Source: Polyangiaceae bacterium (GTDB lineage: Bacteria > Myxococcota_A > Polyangia > Polyangiales > Polyangiaceae). From it: a stretch of 52,030 nt of DNA. Of this stretch, positions 35,249 to 44,862 are shown in pieces. Numbering within the stretch: the first letter of the stretch is position 1; every line of letters starts with the position of its first letter. The notes beneath the pieces were generated by a model. That model was not told where the DNA came from, ran no database searches, and worked only from the letters and a program-made list of their open reading frames with translations. Where the stretch lies: the NCBI GenBank assembly GCA_020849655.1, contig JADLFU010000093.1, positions 1 to 52,030 of the forward strand, read 5' to 3'. The position numbers and the translations under genes are program-made.

Positions 35249-36471
35249 CCCAACGCGAACACGACGTCCTGCTCTGGGGCGCGACCGGCTTCACCGGCCG
35301 CCTCGTGGCCGACTACCTCGCCGCCCACCGCGGCCCGCTCGTCGTCGCGCTCGGCGGGCGCAACCGACAGAAGCTGGAGGCCGTGCGGCGCGAGGTCGCG
35401 GCGGTCACGCCGTCGTTCGCCGACGCGCCGATCGTGCTCGGTGACGCGACCGATCCCGCGTCGCTCGCCGACGCCTGCGCGAGGTCGCGGGTCGTCCTCA
35501 CGACCGTCGGCCCCTACTACCAGTACGGCAAGGAGCTCGCGCGCGCGGCGGCGGCGGCGGGCTGCGACTACTGCGATCTCACGGGCGAGGTCACGTTCTG
35601 GCGCTGGCTGCTCGACGAGGTCGAGCCCGTCGCCAAGCGCACCGGCGCCCGGCTCGTGCCGTCGGCGGGGTTCGACTCCATCCCCTCCGATCTCGGCGTC
35701 GCGATGCTCGCCGCGCACGCGATGGAGCGCCACGGCCGCACGCTCTCCGAGACGCGGCTCGTCGTCACGAAGATGCGCGGCGGCGTCTCCGGCGGCACGC
35801 TCGCGTCGGCGATGGGGCTCGCCGAGCTCGCGCGGAAGGACGCGGGCGTGCGCGCGCTCTTGCGCGATCCGTACGCGCTCTCGCCCGACCGCGCGCGCGA
35901 TCTGTCGAACGACGGGCGCGATCCGATGAACGTGCGCCACGACGCAGATCTCGACGTGTGGACGGCGCCCTTCGTGATGGGCGCGATCAACACGCGCGTC
36001 GTGCGGCGCTCGAACGCAGCGCGCGGCCACGCGTACGGCAAGGAGTTCTCGTACGGCGAGTGGATGAGCTTCGGCTCGGGCGCGCGCGGGTTCGCGCTGG
36101 CGAACGGCGCCAACGCGGCGCTCCTCGCCTTCCTCGGCGCCGCGGCGCTGCCCCCGACGAGGATGCTGCTCGAGCGCGTCCTGCCGGGCGCGGGCGAGGG
36201 GCCGAGCGCGGAGGCCCGGCAGAGCGGGTTCTTCCACGTCTCGATCACCGCGCGGATGGCGGGGGGAGGCCCGCTGCTCGTCGGCCGGGTCGAGGGCAAG
36301 CAAGACCCCGGCTACGGCGCGACGGCGAAGATGATCTCCGAGACGGCGATGGGGCTGCTCGATCAGCCGGGCGACGGCGGCGTGCACACGACCGCGGTGG
36401 CGCTCGGCGATCGCCTGATCACGCGGCTGCGCCGGGCCGGGATGACCTTCGTGATCGAAGAGCGCCCGTGA
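35245..36471 (+). CDS. Saccharopine dehydrogenase-like oxidoreductase
   Basis: 408 residues. Rossmann motif LLWGATGFTGRLVADYL at the start, VGPYYQYGKELARAAAAAGC, CDYCDLTGE, and GFDSIPSDLGVAML. This is the signature of the branch that includes the trans-acting enoyl reductases of mycobacteria and eukaryotic SCCPDH. No strong membrane helix except a weak one near residues 285-300. Substrate unknown; a lipid or polyketide enoyl group is a reasonable guess. Overlaps both neighbours by four bases, so it is made together with two lipoproteins, an odd set for a cytoplasmic enzyme. Confidence 0.85.
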
Positions 36472-38174
36472 CGCGCGGCGCGTGGGCGGCGCGCGCGCTC
36501 GCCGCGGCGGGCGGCCTCGGGTGCTCGAGCTCGACGCCCGGCCCGCGCGCGCCGTCCGCGGCGACCGACGCGCTCGCGCGGCGTTACCTCGCCGTCGTCG
36601 AGGGGTCCTCGCCCGAGACCGCGACTGCGCTCGGCCACCACGAGGCCGACCACCTGCTCGACGACAGGAGCCCGTCCGCGGAGGCGGCGCGCCTCACGCG
36701 CGAGCGCGCGCTGCTCGCGGACGTCGTCGCCCGGCAGCCGCGCGCCGAGAGCCTCCTCGACGCGACCGATCTCTCCATCCTGCGCGCCGAGCTCGAGGTC
36801 GATCTCGCGCGGACGGCGTGGGAGCGGCCGCTCGCGCGTCGGCCCGATCTGTACGCGTCGCCGATGAACGCCGTCTTCACGATGCTCGCGCGCGACTACG
36901 CGCCCCTGCCGCGCCGCGCGGCCGACGCCGTCGCGCGGATGAACGCCGTCCCCGCCGTCGTCGCGCAGGCGAAGGCGAACCTCTCGCCCGCCGAGATCCC
37001 GCCCGAGTGGGTCACCGTGTCGATCGAGATGGCGAGGAGCGCGCGCGCGTTCTTCGCGGCGGAGGCGCCCGCGCTCTCTGCCGCGCTCCCGGGGCGAGAG
37101 GCCGAGGTGGGCGCGGCGGTCGAGCGCGCGACCTCGGCCTACGACGACTACGCCACCTTCCTCGAGCGCGACGTCGCCCCCCGCGCGCGAGGCTCGTTCG
37201 CGATCGGTCGCGCCGCCTTCGATCACCTCGCGCGCACGAGCTACCACCTCGACCAGAGCCCCGAGGAGCTCCGCGCCGTGGGCGCGCGCGTGCTCGAGCA
37301 GACGAAGGCCGAGCTCGGGCGGGTGGCCGCGCGGATCGATCCGTCCGCCACAGGGTTCCTCCCTGTCATCGCGGCGGTGAAGAAGCGGCACCCGACCGCG
37401 GCCGAGCTGCTGCCGACGTACCGGCGCGAGGTCGCGCGCGTGAGGGCGTTCCTCGCCGAGCGGCGCGTCGTGCCGTTCCCCGAGGGCGACGACTGCGAGG
37501 TCATCGAGACGCCTGTGTTCCTGCGCTCGACGCTGACCGCGGCGTACGATCAGGCGCCGCCGTTCGACCCGGTGACGAAGGGCCTGTTCTTCGTCACGCC
37601 GGTCGATCCTCGCGCGAACCCCGCCGCGCAGGCGGCCGCGCTGTCCGAGCACGACTACGGGGACGTCGTCGACACGGCCGTGCACGAGGTCTACCCGGGG
37701 CATCACTTGCAGCTGTCGTTCGCGCGGCGCCACCCGTCGCTGACGCGCAAGATCACGGGCCCCTCGATCTTCGCGGAGGGGTGGGCGCTGTACAGTGAAG
37801 AGCTGCTCGCCGAGCTCGGCTACTACACCGACGAGGAGCGCCTGATGCAGCTGTCATGGACGCTGGTGCGCGCCGCCCGCGTGATCCTCGACGTCGATCT
37901 GCACACCCGCGGCATGACGGCCAGGGAGGCCGTCGCGATGCTGATGACGGAGGCAGGGCTCGGCGAGGGGCTCGCGAAGAGCGAGGTCGCCCGCTACGTG
38001 ATGACGCCGACCCAGCCGCTCTCGTACCTCATCGGGCGCGAGCAGATCCTGGCGATGCGAGAGAAGATGAGGGCGCGCGACGGCGCGGCCTTCTCGCTCC
38101 TTCGCTTTCACGACGAGCTGTTGCGGCGCGGCACCGTGGCCCCCGCGCTCCTGGCCCGCGAGCTCGGGCTGTAG
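36468..38174 (+). CDS. DUF885-family metallopeptidase-like lipoprotein
   Basis: 568 residues from a GTG overlapping the reductase stop. Short signal with lipobox-like GGLGC. DUF885 blocks are clear: SPEELRAVGARVLEQTKAEL in the middle, the zinc motif HEVYPGHHLQLSF, FAEGWALYSEEL and the C-terminal VARYVMTPTQPLSYLIGREQ. The family is related to M32-type carboxypeptidases, and members of similar length are usually exported. It ends the rpe operon; 54 bases follow before the next gene. Confidence 0.87.
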   Translation: MTRGAWAARALAAAGGLGCSSSTPGPRAPSAATDALARRYLAVVEGSSPETATALGHHEADHLLDDRSPSAEAARLTRERALLADVVARQPRAESLLDATDLSILRAELEVDLARTAWERPLARRPDLYASPMNAVFTMLARDYAPLPRRAADAVARMNAVPAVVAQAKANLSPAEIPPEWVTVSIEMARSARAFFAAEAPALSAALPGREAEVGAAVERATSAYDDYATFLERDVAPRARGSFAIGRAAFDHLARTSYHLDQSPEELRAVGARVLEQTKAELGRVAARIDPSATGFLPVIAAVKKRHPTAAELLPTYRREVARVRAFLAERRVVPFPEGDDCEVIETPVFLRSTLTAAYDQAPPFDPVTKGLFFVTPVDPRANPAAQAAALSEHDYGDVVDTAVHEVYPGHHLQLSFARRHPSLTRKITGPSIFAEGWALYSEELLAELGYYTDEERLMQLSWTLVRAARVILDVDLHTRGMTAREAVAMLMTEAGLGEGLAKSEVARYVMTPTQPLSYLIGREQILAMREKMRARDGAAFSLLRFHDELLRRGTVAPALLARELGL

Positions 38175-38228
38175 TGCAGGCGCGCCCCGCGCTTGCCGAC
38201 GCCGGGTCGCGTGTGGCAAGGGTGCAGG

Positions 38229-39644
38229 ATGCGCAAGCTCGCCTCCCTCCTCGCGCTCGCGCTCGTCGCCGCGCCAGGGCTCGCCCACGCGACCGGCATG
38301 CAAGGCCACGTCTACATGGCGATGTGCGCCGCCGAGCAGCTCCCCGACGGCAAGCTGAAGCAGGCGCTCGCGGCGCACGAGCTGCGGCTCATCAACGGCG
38401 GCTTCTTCCCCGACTCCGGCTACACCAACAAGAGCGACTACGATCAGGGCGAGATCCCCCACTGGGAGGGCTACGTCGAGGGCTGGATCCAGGAGCTCCG
38501 CGCGCGCTACCCCTCGCCCTGGACGGATCCGGAGGCGCAGAAGCACCTCGCGTTCCTGATGGGCTTCGCGGCGCACGGCATCACCGACTCGACGTTCGAC
38601 ACGCTGCTGTTCGCGCGGTCGGAGCAGGTCGATCCGGGCGGACCGAACGATCTCGACATGTCGATGGACGTGTTCCTCGTCTCGGATCTGAAGCGCCACC
38701 TGGTGCCCGAGCTCGATCACGACTCGTCGTTCTCCTCCACCGTGTTCGGGGCCAGGGCGGGGCACCCCGTCTCGCCGGCCGCGATCGACAAGGCGATGAG
38801 CGCCGCGCGCTCGGGGATGGGCGCCGTCGTGAAGGTGCTCGCGCCCGGCGTCGCCGACTTCGCGCCGAAGTACCCCTGGGCGCACGGCGCCATCCTCGAC
38901 TCGCGGGCGCCGGGCGGGTACGCGTTCGGCTCGAAGGTCGTCGTCCGCTACTGGGAGGAGCTCACGAAGCGCGTCGACGGGGACGCCTCGGCGGACGGCG
39001 TCGTCATCGGCACGTACCCGTCGCCCGCGTACCCGCTCGTCACCCTCGACCACACGCGCGTCGACAGCCACGTCACCGTGTACCTCGGGCACGGCCTCGA
39101 CCGCGCGTCGGTCAAGGATGACGCCGTCGTCGTGCTCGGCCCCGGTGGAGCCGTGGTGCCGGTGAAGTTCAACGAATTTCGCGGTGATAAGTGGCTCAAC
39201 GTCATCGTGCTGGAGCCCGTCGCCGACTGGCAACCCGACACCGACTACACGCTCGTCGTGAAGAGCTCGGTCCGCACGCTGTACGGCGCGTCTCCGTCGG
39301 CCGATGTCAAAATTACATTCTCAACACACTGCGCGACCGATCCGGGGGCGAGCGGGTGCCCCGCGGCCACCCCGTCGAAGTCGCCCTGCCCGCTGAACGA
39401 CGCGCGGTTCCAGCCCGTCCCCGATCCCGAGGAGGCGGGCGGCGCGGCGGGCGCGGCGGGCGCGGCGGGCGGCGCGGGCCCCGGAGGCGCCGCGGGCGTG
39501 ACGGCGGCGCCGAGCGCGGCCCCGGCGGCGAGCGAGGACGACGGCGGCTGCGCGTTCGTGCCTGGGAGCGGCGGCCTCGGCGCGTGGGCGCTCGGCGTCG
39601 TCGCGCTCCTCGCGGCGCGCGGCCGGCGGCGCGCTCGCGGCTGA
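38229..39644 (+). CDS. Zinc-dependent phospholipase C-like surface protein, Big_5 domain, MYXO-CTERM tail
   Basis: 471 residues from the ATG at 38229. The signal peptide is cleaved after AHA. Residues about 20-280 follow the Zn-PLC/S1-P1 pattern: MQGHVYMAMCAAEQL, NGGFFPDSGY, IPHWEGYV and MGFAAHGITDSTFDTLLF. Several His and Asp are placed to bind three metals. An Ig-like Big_5 (SbsA) domain follows (VTVYLGHGLDRASV to VKITFST). A Gly/Ala spacer and a MYXO-CTERM tail (DDGGCAFVPG, hydrophobic run, RGRRRARG) end the protein. A role in phospholipid or nucleic acid breakdown at the cell surface fits predatory or saprophytic feeding. Codons at 39303-39326 are AT-rich (AAA ATT ACA TTC TCA ACA). Confidence 0.82.
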   Translation: MRKLASLLALALVAAPGLAHATGMQGHVYMAMCAAEQLPDGKLKQALAAHELRLINGGFFPDSGYTNKSDYDQGEIPHWEGYVEGWIQELRARYPSPWTDPEAQKHLAFLMGFAAHGITDSTFDTLLFARSEQVDPGGPNDLDMSMDVFLVSDLKRHLVPELDHDSSFSSTVFGARAGHPVSPAAIDKAMSAARSGMGAVVKVLAPGVADFAPKYPWAHGAILDSRAPGGYAFGSKVVVRYWEELTKRVDGDASADGVVIGTYPSPAYPLVTLDHTRVDSHVTVYLGHGLDRASVKDDAVVVLGPGGAVVPVKFNEFRGDKWLNVIVLEPVADWQPDTDYTLVVKSSVRTLYGASPSADVKITFSTHCATDPGASGCPAATPSKSPCPLNDARFQPVPDPEEAGGAAGAAGAAGGAGPGGAAGVTAAPSAAPAASEDDGGCAFVPGSGGLGAWALGVVALLAARGRRRARG

Positions 39645-39690
39645 CGACACGGGCGCGTGGGCCGTCGAGCGGCGGTAGAGTCGCGCCGCC

Positions 39691-41319
39691 ATGCTCGATC
39701 TCCCCGCGCCTCGCCCGCTCCCGACCAACGAGCCGACCCTCTCCTACGCGCCCGGAACCACGGAGCGCGCGGCGCTGAAGGCGGCGCTCGCGCGGGTGGG
39801 CGACGAGCGGCCCGACGTGCCTCACGTGATCGGCGGCGCGCACGTCCGCGACGGCGCGCCCCGCGAGATCCGGTCGCCGCACCGCCACGCGCGCGTGCTC
39901 GGGGTGTTCCACGAGGGCGGCGGGGCGCTCGCCGAGCGCGCGATCGACGCCGCGCTCGCGGCCGCGCCCGCGTGGGCCGAGACGCCGTTCGACGAGCGCG
40001 CGCGCATCTTCACGCGCGCGGCCGAGCTCGCGGCGGGGCCGCTTCGCCAGACGCTGAACGCCGCGACGATGCTCGGCCAGAGCAAGACCGCCTACCAGGC
40101 CGAGATCGACAGCGCGTGCGAGCTCGTCGACTTCCTGCGGTTCAACGTCGCGTTCGCGACGCAGCTCGTGGCGCAGCCGCTCTCGACCGCGCTCGCGCAC
40201 AACGCCGTCGAGCTGCGGCCGCTCGAGGGGTTCGTGCTGGCCGTCACGCCGTTCAACTTCACCGCGATCGCCGGCAACCTGCCGTCCGCGCCCGCGCTGA
40301 TGGGCAACGTCGTCGTGTGGAAGCCCGCCGAGACGCAGAGCCTCGCCGCCTACCACCTCGCGCGGCTGTTCGAGGCGGCGGGGGTGCCGCCGGGCGTCAT
40401 CAACGTCATCTACGGCGACGGCCCGAGCGTGGGCGACGCGTGCGCGCGGCACCCCGCCTTCGCCGGGCTGCACTTCACGGGCTCGACGCGCGTGTTCCAG
40501 TCGTTCTTCCGCGTGGTCGGCGAGAACATCTCGCGCTACCGGACGTACCCGCGCCTCGTCGGTGAGACGGGCGGCAAGGACTTCGTGCTCGCGCACCCAT
40601 CGGCCGACGTCGACGAGGTGGCCGTCGCGCTCGTGCGCGGGGCGTTCGAGTTCCAGGGGCAGAAGTGCAGCGCGGCGTCCCGCGCGTACGTGCCGCGCTC
40701 GCTGTGGCCGCGCCTGCGCGCGCGCCTCACGGAGCTCACGGGCGAGCTCGTGGTGGGCGACGTCGAGGACTTCCGCGCGCTGATGGGCGCGGTCATCGAC
40801 GAGCGCGCGTACGCGCGGCTGACCTCGTGGCAGGCGCGGATGAACACCGAGCCCGGGGTCGAGCGCGTGGCGGGCGGCAGCGCTTCGCGCGAGGTGGGCT
40901 GGTTCGTCGAGCCCACGATCTACCGCGTCGACGATCCGGGCCACGCGATCTTCCACGAGGAGCTGTTCGGCCCGGTGCTCGCGGTGTTCGTCTACGACGA
41001 CGCCCGGCTCGACGAGACGCTCGACCTCATCGACCGCACGAGCCCGTACGCGCTCACCGGCGCCGTGCTCTCGGCCGACCGCGCGTTCGTCGCGACGGCG
41101 GCGCGCCGCCTGCGCAACGCCGCCGGCAACTTCTACGTCAACGACAAGCCGACCGGCGCGGTCGTGGGGCAGCAGCCCTTCGGCGGCGCGCGCGCGTCGG
41201 GCACGAACGACAAGGCGGGCAGCGCGTTGAATTTGTTGCGCTGGGTGAGCCCGCGCACCGTGAAGGAGACGTGGGTGCCGCCGCGCGAGGTCGCCTACCC
41301 GTCGATGGCCGAGCGCTAG
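39691..41319 (+). CDS. pruA: L-glutamate gamma-semialdehyde (P5C) dehydrogenase
   Basis: 542 residues, the usual length of monofunctional P5C dehydrogenase. Aldehyde dehydrogenase blocks: VTPFNFTAIAGNLPSAPALMGN, LHFTGSTRVF, LVGETGGKDF and the catalytic FQGQKCSAASRAYVP with Cys326, then NDKPTGAVVGQQPFGGARASGTNDKAG. The last block is specific for this subfamily. It oxidises glutamate semialdehyde to glutamate in proline breakdown; no proline dehydrogenase lies nearby. A weak -10 (TAGAGT, 39676) is nine bases before the ATG. Its stop shares the CTAG at 41316-41319 with the stop of orn on the other strand. Confidence 0.95.
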   Translation: MLDLPAPRPLPTNEPTLSYAPGTTERAALKAALARVGDERPDVPHVIGGAHVRDGAPREIRSPHRHARVLGVFHEGGGALAERAIDAALAAAPAWAETPFDERARIFTRAAELAAGPLRQTLNAATMLGQSKTAYQAEIDSACELVDFLRFNVAFATQLVAQPLSTALAHNAVELRPLEGFVLAVTPFNFTAIAGNLPSAPALMGNVVVWKPAETQSLAAYHLARLFEAAGVPPGVINVIYGDGPSVGDACARHPAFAGLHFTGSTRVFQSFFRVVGENISRYRTYPRLVGETGGKDFVLAHPSADVDEVAVALVRGAFEFQGQKCSAASRAYVPRSLWPRLRARLTELTGELVVGDVEDFRALMGAVIDERAYARLTSWQARMNTEPGVERVAGGSASREVGWFVEPTIYRVDDPGHAIFHEELFGPVLAVFVYDDARLDETLDLIDRTSPYALTGAVLSADRAFVATAARRLRNAAGNFYVNDKPTGAVVGQQPFGGARASGTNDKAGSALNLLRWVSPRTVKETWVPPREVAYPSMAER

Positions 41320-41846
41320 CGCATCACGCGCGCGCGGTAGTGCCGCAGCTCGGCGAGGCTGTCGCGGATGTCGTCGAGCGCGGTGTGGGTCTTGCCAGGC
41401 TTGTCGAACCGCGCGTCCGGGTACCACGCCTGCACGAGCACCTTCAGGGAGGAGACGTCCACCTGACGGTAGTGCAGGTAGCCCTCGAGCTGCGGCATGT
41501 GCCGCGTGAGGAACCTCCTGTCCTGGTAGATGGTGTTGCCCGCGAGGTACGCCGCGCGGAACGCGGCGTGTCGGGTGACCATCGCCAGCACCTCGCGCTC
41601 CGCCTGGGCGAGATCGACGCGAGACGCGCGCACCTTCGCCGCGAGGCCGTTGTCGTCGTGCATCTGGCGGACGAACGGCGTCATGCGCGCGAGCGCCTCC
41701 TCGGGCTGCCAGATGACGCGCTCGAGCTCCTCCAGCGGCTCGAGCTCGGGGCCCGTCACGATCGCCGCGATCTCGAGCACGACGTCGCGCTCGGGATCGA
41801 GGCCGGTCATCTCGAGATCGATCCAGACGAAGCGGTCGGCGCTCAT
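41316..41846 (-). CDS. orn: Oligoribonuclease
   Basis: 176 residues, typical length. DEDDh exonuclease motifs: WIDLEMTGLD near the start, NTIYQDRRFL in the middle and KTHTALDDIRDSLAELRHYR at the end. Orn degrades short RNAs and pGpG to mononucleotides, finishing mRNA decay and cyclic di-GMP turnover. The ATG at 41846 is chosen because the family begins just before FVWIDLEMTGL. The next gene upstream is divergent, with 62 bases between. Confidence 0.95.
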   Translation of the reverse strand: MSADRFVWIDLEMTGLDPERDVVLEIAAIVTGPELEPLEELERVIWQPEEALARMTPFVRQMHDDNGLAAKVRASRVDLAQAEREVLAMVTRHAAFRAAYLAGNTIYQDRRFLTRHMPQLEGYLHYRQVDVSSLKVLVQAWYPDARFDKPGKTHTALDDIRDSLAELRHYRARVMR

Positions 41847-41867
41847 CGCGGGGCGGGTCGCACGGGC

Positions 41868-41897
41868 TTGGCGCCGCGTCGAGCGAGGCGATAGGTT
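41868..41897 (+). promoter_or_regulatory. Putative promoter close to the multiheme protein start
   Basis: TTGGCG (41868) and TAGGTT (41892) are 18 bases apart, with 11 bases left before the ATG at 41909. The predicted leader is about five bases, too short for a ribosome site. Confidence 0.35.
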
Positions 41898-41908
41898 GCC
41901 GCTCCCCG

Positions 41909-43546
41909 ATGAGACCCGGTCCGCTCGCGCTCGCGCTGTCGCTCTCCGTCTCCGCGACGCTCGCCGCGTGCCAGGGCTGCAAGGGCGCGCCGTCGGGCGA
42001 CGCGCGCGGCCCGTCCGCCGGCGACGCGGGGCCGCCGACGCTGCGCCTGTACCTGATGTCCACCGTCGCGGGAGCGCTCGAGCCGTGCGGCTGCTCGAAG
42101 GACCAGCTCGGCGGCGTCGACAAGCTGGGCGCGCTGCTCGCCGCCGAGTCGAAGCGCGCGCCGGCGTCCGCGGTCGCGGCCGCTGGCCCGCTGTTCTTCC
42201 TGGAGCCGAAGCCCCGCGCGGAGCAGTCCACCCAGGACACCTGGAAGGCGGAGGCGCTCGCCGACGCGTGGAAGCAGCTCGGCCTCGCCGCGTTTTCACC
42301 CGGATACAACGACTGGGTCGGCGGCGACGAGGCGCTGCGCAAGCTCGCGGCCCGGAGCGGCGCGGCCCTCGTCGGCGCGAACCTCGCCGGCGCCTCGGGC
42401 GTCGAGGTGCGCGAGCTCGGCGGCCAGAAGGTCGGGTTCATCGGCCTCACGACCCCGGAGCTCCGCGGCGCCGCGCCGAGCGGCGTCACTGTCACGCCGC
42501 CGGCCGACCGGCTCGCGGGCGCCGTCGCGGAGGCGAAGCAGCGCGGCGCGACGATCCTCGTCGGGCTGTTCACGATGAACCGCGGCCTCGCGCTCCGGTT
42601 GACGGAGGCCGCGCCGGAGCTGGCGGTGGTCGCCGTCGGCAAGCCGTTCGCCGAGGGAGATCTCAACGACAAGCCCGCGCCGCCCGCGCTCATCGGGCAG
42701 ACGCTCGTGGTCGAGACGGCCAACCACCTGCAGACGGTCGCGGCGGTCGATCTGTACGTGCGGGGCGGCCCGCCGTTCCAGGACGGCGCGGGCCTCGCGC
42801 GGGCGGCCGAGCGCCTCGCGCTCTCGCGGCGCATCGACGAGCTGACCGGCAAGCTCCGCGGCTGGGAGCTCAACAAGACCATCCCCGAGGCCGATCTCGC
42901 CGCGCGGCGCGACGAGCTCCGCAAGCTCGAGCGCGAGCTCGCCGCGCTGTCGACCCCGCCGGCGCCGCAGAGCGGCAGCTATTTTCGGTACCAGATGCTC
43001 GACGTGAAGGGCGGGCTCGGCGAGGCGCCGGCGCTCCAGGCCTCGATGCAGGGCTACTACCGCCGCGTGAACGATCACAACCGCGCGGCGTTCGCGGGGC
43101 GCCGCGCGCCGAAGGTGCCCGACGGCGAGAGCGGCTACCTCGGCGCGGCGGCGTGCGGCGTGTGCCACCCGGGCGCGCTCGAGGTGTGGAAGAAGACCCC
43201 GCACGCGCGCGCGTACGCGACGCTCTCTGCGCAGGCGAAGGAGTTCAACCTCGACTGCGTGTCGTGCCACGTCACCGGCTACGAGCGGCCGGGCGGCTCG
43301 ACGGTCACCGACAACGCGAGCCTCCAGGACGTGCAGTGCGAGGCGTGCCACGGCCCCGGCGCGCGCCACAAGGAGGCCCCGTCCGACAGGTCGCGCATCA
43401 CGCGCCAGCCGCGGCCCGAGAGCTGCGTCGACGGCTGTCACCACCCGCCGCACGTCGAGGGGTTCGACCCCGCGGCGAAGATGCGGCTCGTCCTCGGCCC
43501 CGGCCACGGCGATCCGGGCAAGTGGCCCGCGCCCACGACGAAGTAG
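41909..43546 (+). CDS. Nucleotidase-like N-domain fused to a multiheme cytochrome, lipoprotein
   Basis: 545 residues. Lipobox-like TLAACQGC. Residues about 45-290 resemble the N-terminal domain of UshA/5'-nucleotidases (EPCGCSKDQLGGVDKLGALL, KVGFIGLTTPE), but the expected metal ligands (D-x-H, GNHE, GH) are absent. A coiled-coil-like stretch follows (around 295-350). The C-terminal part binds heme: CGVCH (416), CVSCH (450) and CEACH (477), plus an unusual C-x3-CH (CVDGCH, 506). It probably transfers electrons in the periplasm. Such hybrids are seen in other Myxococcota and deltaproteobacteria; function is unknown. Confidence 0.8.
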   Translation: MRPGPLALALSLSVSATLAACQGCKGAPSGDARGPSAGDAGPPTLRLYLMSTVAGALEPCGCSKDQLGGVDKLGALLAAESKRAPASAVAAAGPLFFLEPKPRAEQSTQDTWKAEALADAWKQLGLAAFSPGYNDWVGGDEALRKLAARSGAALVGANLAGASGVEVRELGGQKVGFIGLTTPELRGAAPSGVTVTPPADRLAGAVAEAKQRGATILVGLFTMNRGLALRLTEAAPELAVVAVGKPFAEGDLNDKPAPPALIGQTLVVETANHLQTVAAVDLYVRGGPPFQDGAGLARAAERLALSRRIDELTGKLRGWELNKTIPEADLAARRDELRKLERELAALSTPPAPQSGSYFRYQMLDVKGGLGEAPALQASMQGYYRRVNDHNRAAFAGRRAPKVPDGESGYLGAAACGVCHPGALEVWKKTPHARAYATLSAQAKEFNLDCVSCHVTGYERPGGSTVTDNASLQDVQCEACHGPGARHKEAPSDRSRITRQPRPESCVDGCHHPPHVEGFDPAAKMRLVLGPGHGDPGKWPAPTTK

Positions 43547-43568
43547 CCCGCTGCGACGAGACAACCGC

Positions 43569-43597
43569 TCGACCCTGGCGCACGCGCGCGGTAAAGG
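43569..43597 (+). promoter_or_regulatory. Putative promoter of the E2 gene
   Basis: TCGACC (43569), a 17-base spacer and TAAAGG (43592), with 13 bases to the ATG at 43611. Partial matches to both boxes with ideal spacing. Confidence 0.35.
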
Positions 43598-43610
43598 GCG
43601 CGTCGCCAAG

Positions 43611-44858
43611 ATGATCGACGTCGTCATGCCCCAGCTGGGGGAGAGTGTCGCGGAAGGTACCATCACGAAGTGGCTCGTCGCCGAGGGCGACGTCGTGGCC
43701 GTCGGCCAGGCGATCGTCTCGGTCGCGACCGACAAGGCCGATAGCGAGGTGCCGTCGCCGGTCGCCGGCACCGTGACGAAGCTCCTCGTCGCCGAGGACG
43801 AGACCGTCCGCGTCGGCACGCCGATGGCGCAGATCGACGAGACGAAGACGTCGGGCGCGGGCGCCTCCGCCCCGAAGGCCGCCGCGACGGCGCCCGCGAA
43901 GGAGCCGCCGCGCGCCGCGCCGTCCGTGCGCCAGGAGGCCCGCGAGCTCGGCGTCGATCTCGGCGGCGTGCAGGGCTCCGGCGAGCACGGCCGCATCACG
44001 AGGGCCGACGTCACCGCCGCCGCGCAGCCCGCGCCCGCCGCGCCCCCTGCCCCGGTGGTCCTCGCGTCCCCCGTCGCGCCGCCGGCGAGCGGCCCGTTCA
44101 CGTTCCCGATCGCGGGCGCGGGGTTCGGATCGTTCAAGGTGCCTCCGTACGTCGCCAGGCCCGGCGACAAGGTCGTCCCGTGGAGCCGCAAGCGGCGCAT
44201 CACGGCCGACCACATGGTCTACTCGAAGTTCGCCTCGCCGCACGTCGTCACGGTGGCCGAGGTCGATCTCTCGCGCGTGATGAAGATCCGCGAGGCCCAC
44301 AAGGCCGCGTACAAGAAGGAGGGCCTCGGCCTCACGGTCCTCGCGTTCGTGTGCCAGGCGATCACGCGCGCGCTCCGGCAATTCCCCGGCGTCAACGCGC
44401 GCGTCGACGGCGGCGCGACGGTCGAGCTGCGCAACGTGAACCTCGGCGTCGCGGTCGACGCGCCCGACGGCCTCGTCGTCCCCAACCTGAAGCACGCCGA
44501 CGAGCTGTCGCTGCGCGGGATGGCGCGCGCCATCGGCGATCTCGCCGCGCGCGCGCGCGACGGCAAGCTCACCCCCGACGACTTCACCGGCACGTCGTTC
44601 TCGGTCACCAACCCGGGCCTGCGCGGCAACCTCTTCGGCGGCGCCATCATCTCGCAGCCGAACGTCGGCATCCTGCGGATGGGTGAGATCAAGAAGCGCG
44701 TCGTCGTCGTCGAGGAGGACGGCGAGGACCGCATCGCCATCCACCCGGTGATGTACGCCGCGCTCTCGTACGATCACCGCGTGATCGACGGCGTGCTCGG
44801 CAACGATTTCCTCTGGACGATCGCCGAGACGCTGAAGCAGGGCGAGTTCGAGCCCTGA
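43611..44858 (+). CDS. 2-oxoacid dehydrogenase E2 (dihydrolipoyl acyltransferase)
   Basis: 415 residues. A lipoyl domain (residues 1-78) has the modified Lys in ATDKADSEVPSP (Lys42). An Ala/Pro linker leads to a peripheral-subunit-binding domain (VRQEARELGVDLGGVQGSGEHGRI in part), then the acyltransferase core, which ends with the catalytic YDHRVIDG. It transfers the acyl group to CoA in a pyruvate, branched-chain or 2-oxoglutarate dehydrogenase complex. No E1 or E3 gene is adjacent. The E2 type cannot be fixed from this sequence, though IDVVMPQLGESVAEGT resembles 2-oxoglutarate and branched-chain E2. Followed after 4 bases by the J-domain gene. Confidence 0.9.
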   Translation: MIDVVMPQLGESVAEGTITKWLVAEGDVVAVGQAIVSVATDKADSEVPSPVAGTVTKLLVAEDETVRVGTPMAQIDETKTSGAGASAPKAAATAPAKEPPRAAPSVRQEARELGVDLGGVQGSGEHGRITRADVTAAAQPAPAAPPAPVVLASPVAPPASGPFTFPIAGAGFGSFKVPPYVARPGDKVVPWSRKRRITADHMVYSKFASPHVVTVAEVDLSRVMKIREAHKAAYKKEGLGLTVLAFVCQAITRALRQFPGVNARVDGGATVELRNVNLGVAVDAPDGLVVPNLKHADELSLRGMARAIGDLAARARDGKLTPDDFTGTSFSVTNPGLRGNLFGGAIISQPNVGILRMGEIKKRVVVVEEDGEDRIAIHPVMYAALSYDHRVIDGVLGNDFLWTIAETLKQGEFEP

Positions 44859-44862
44859 GGCG

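Noticed and set aside
39313-42924. A 1203-codon minus-strand open frame across pruA and beyond
   Set aside because: It is the shadow of pruA and the multiheme gene and contains the true orn gene in another frame. Its composition is non-protein-like.
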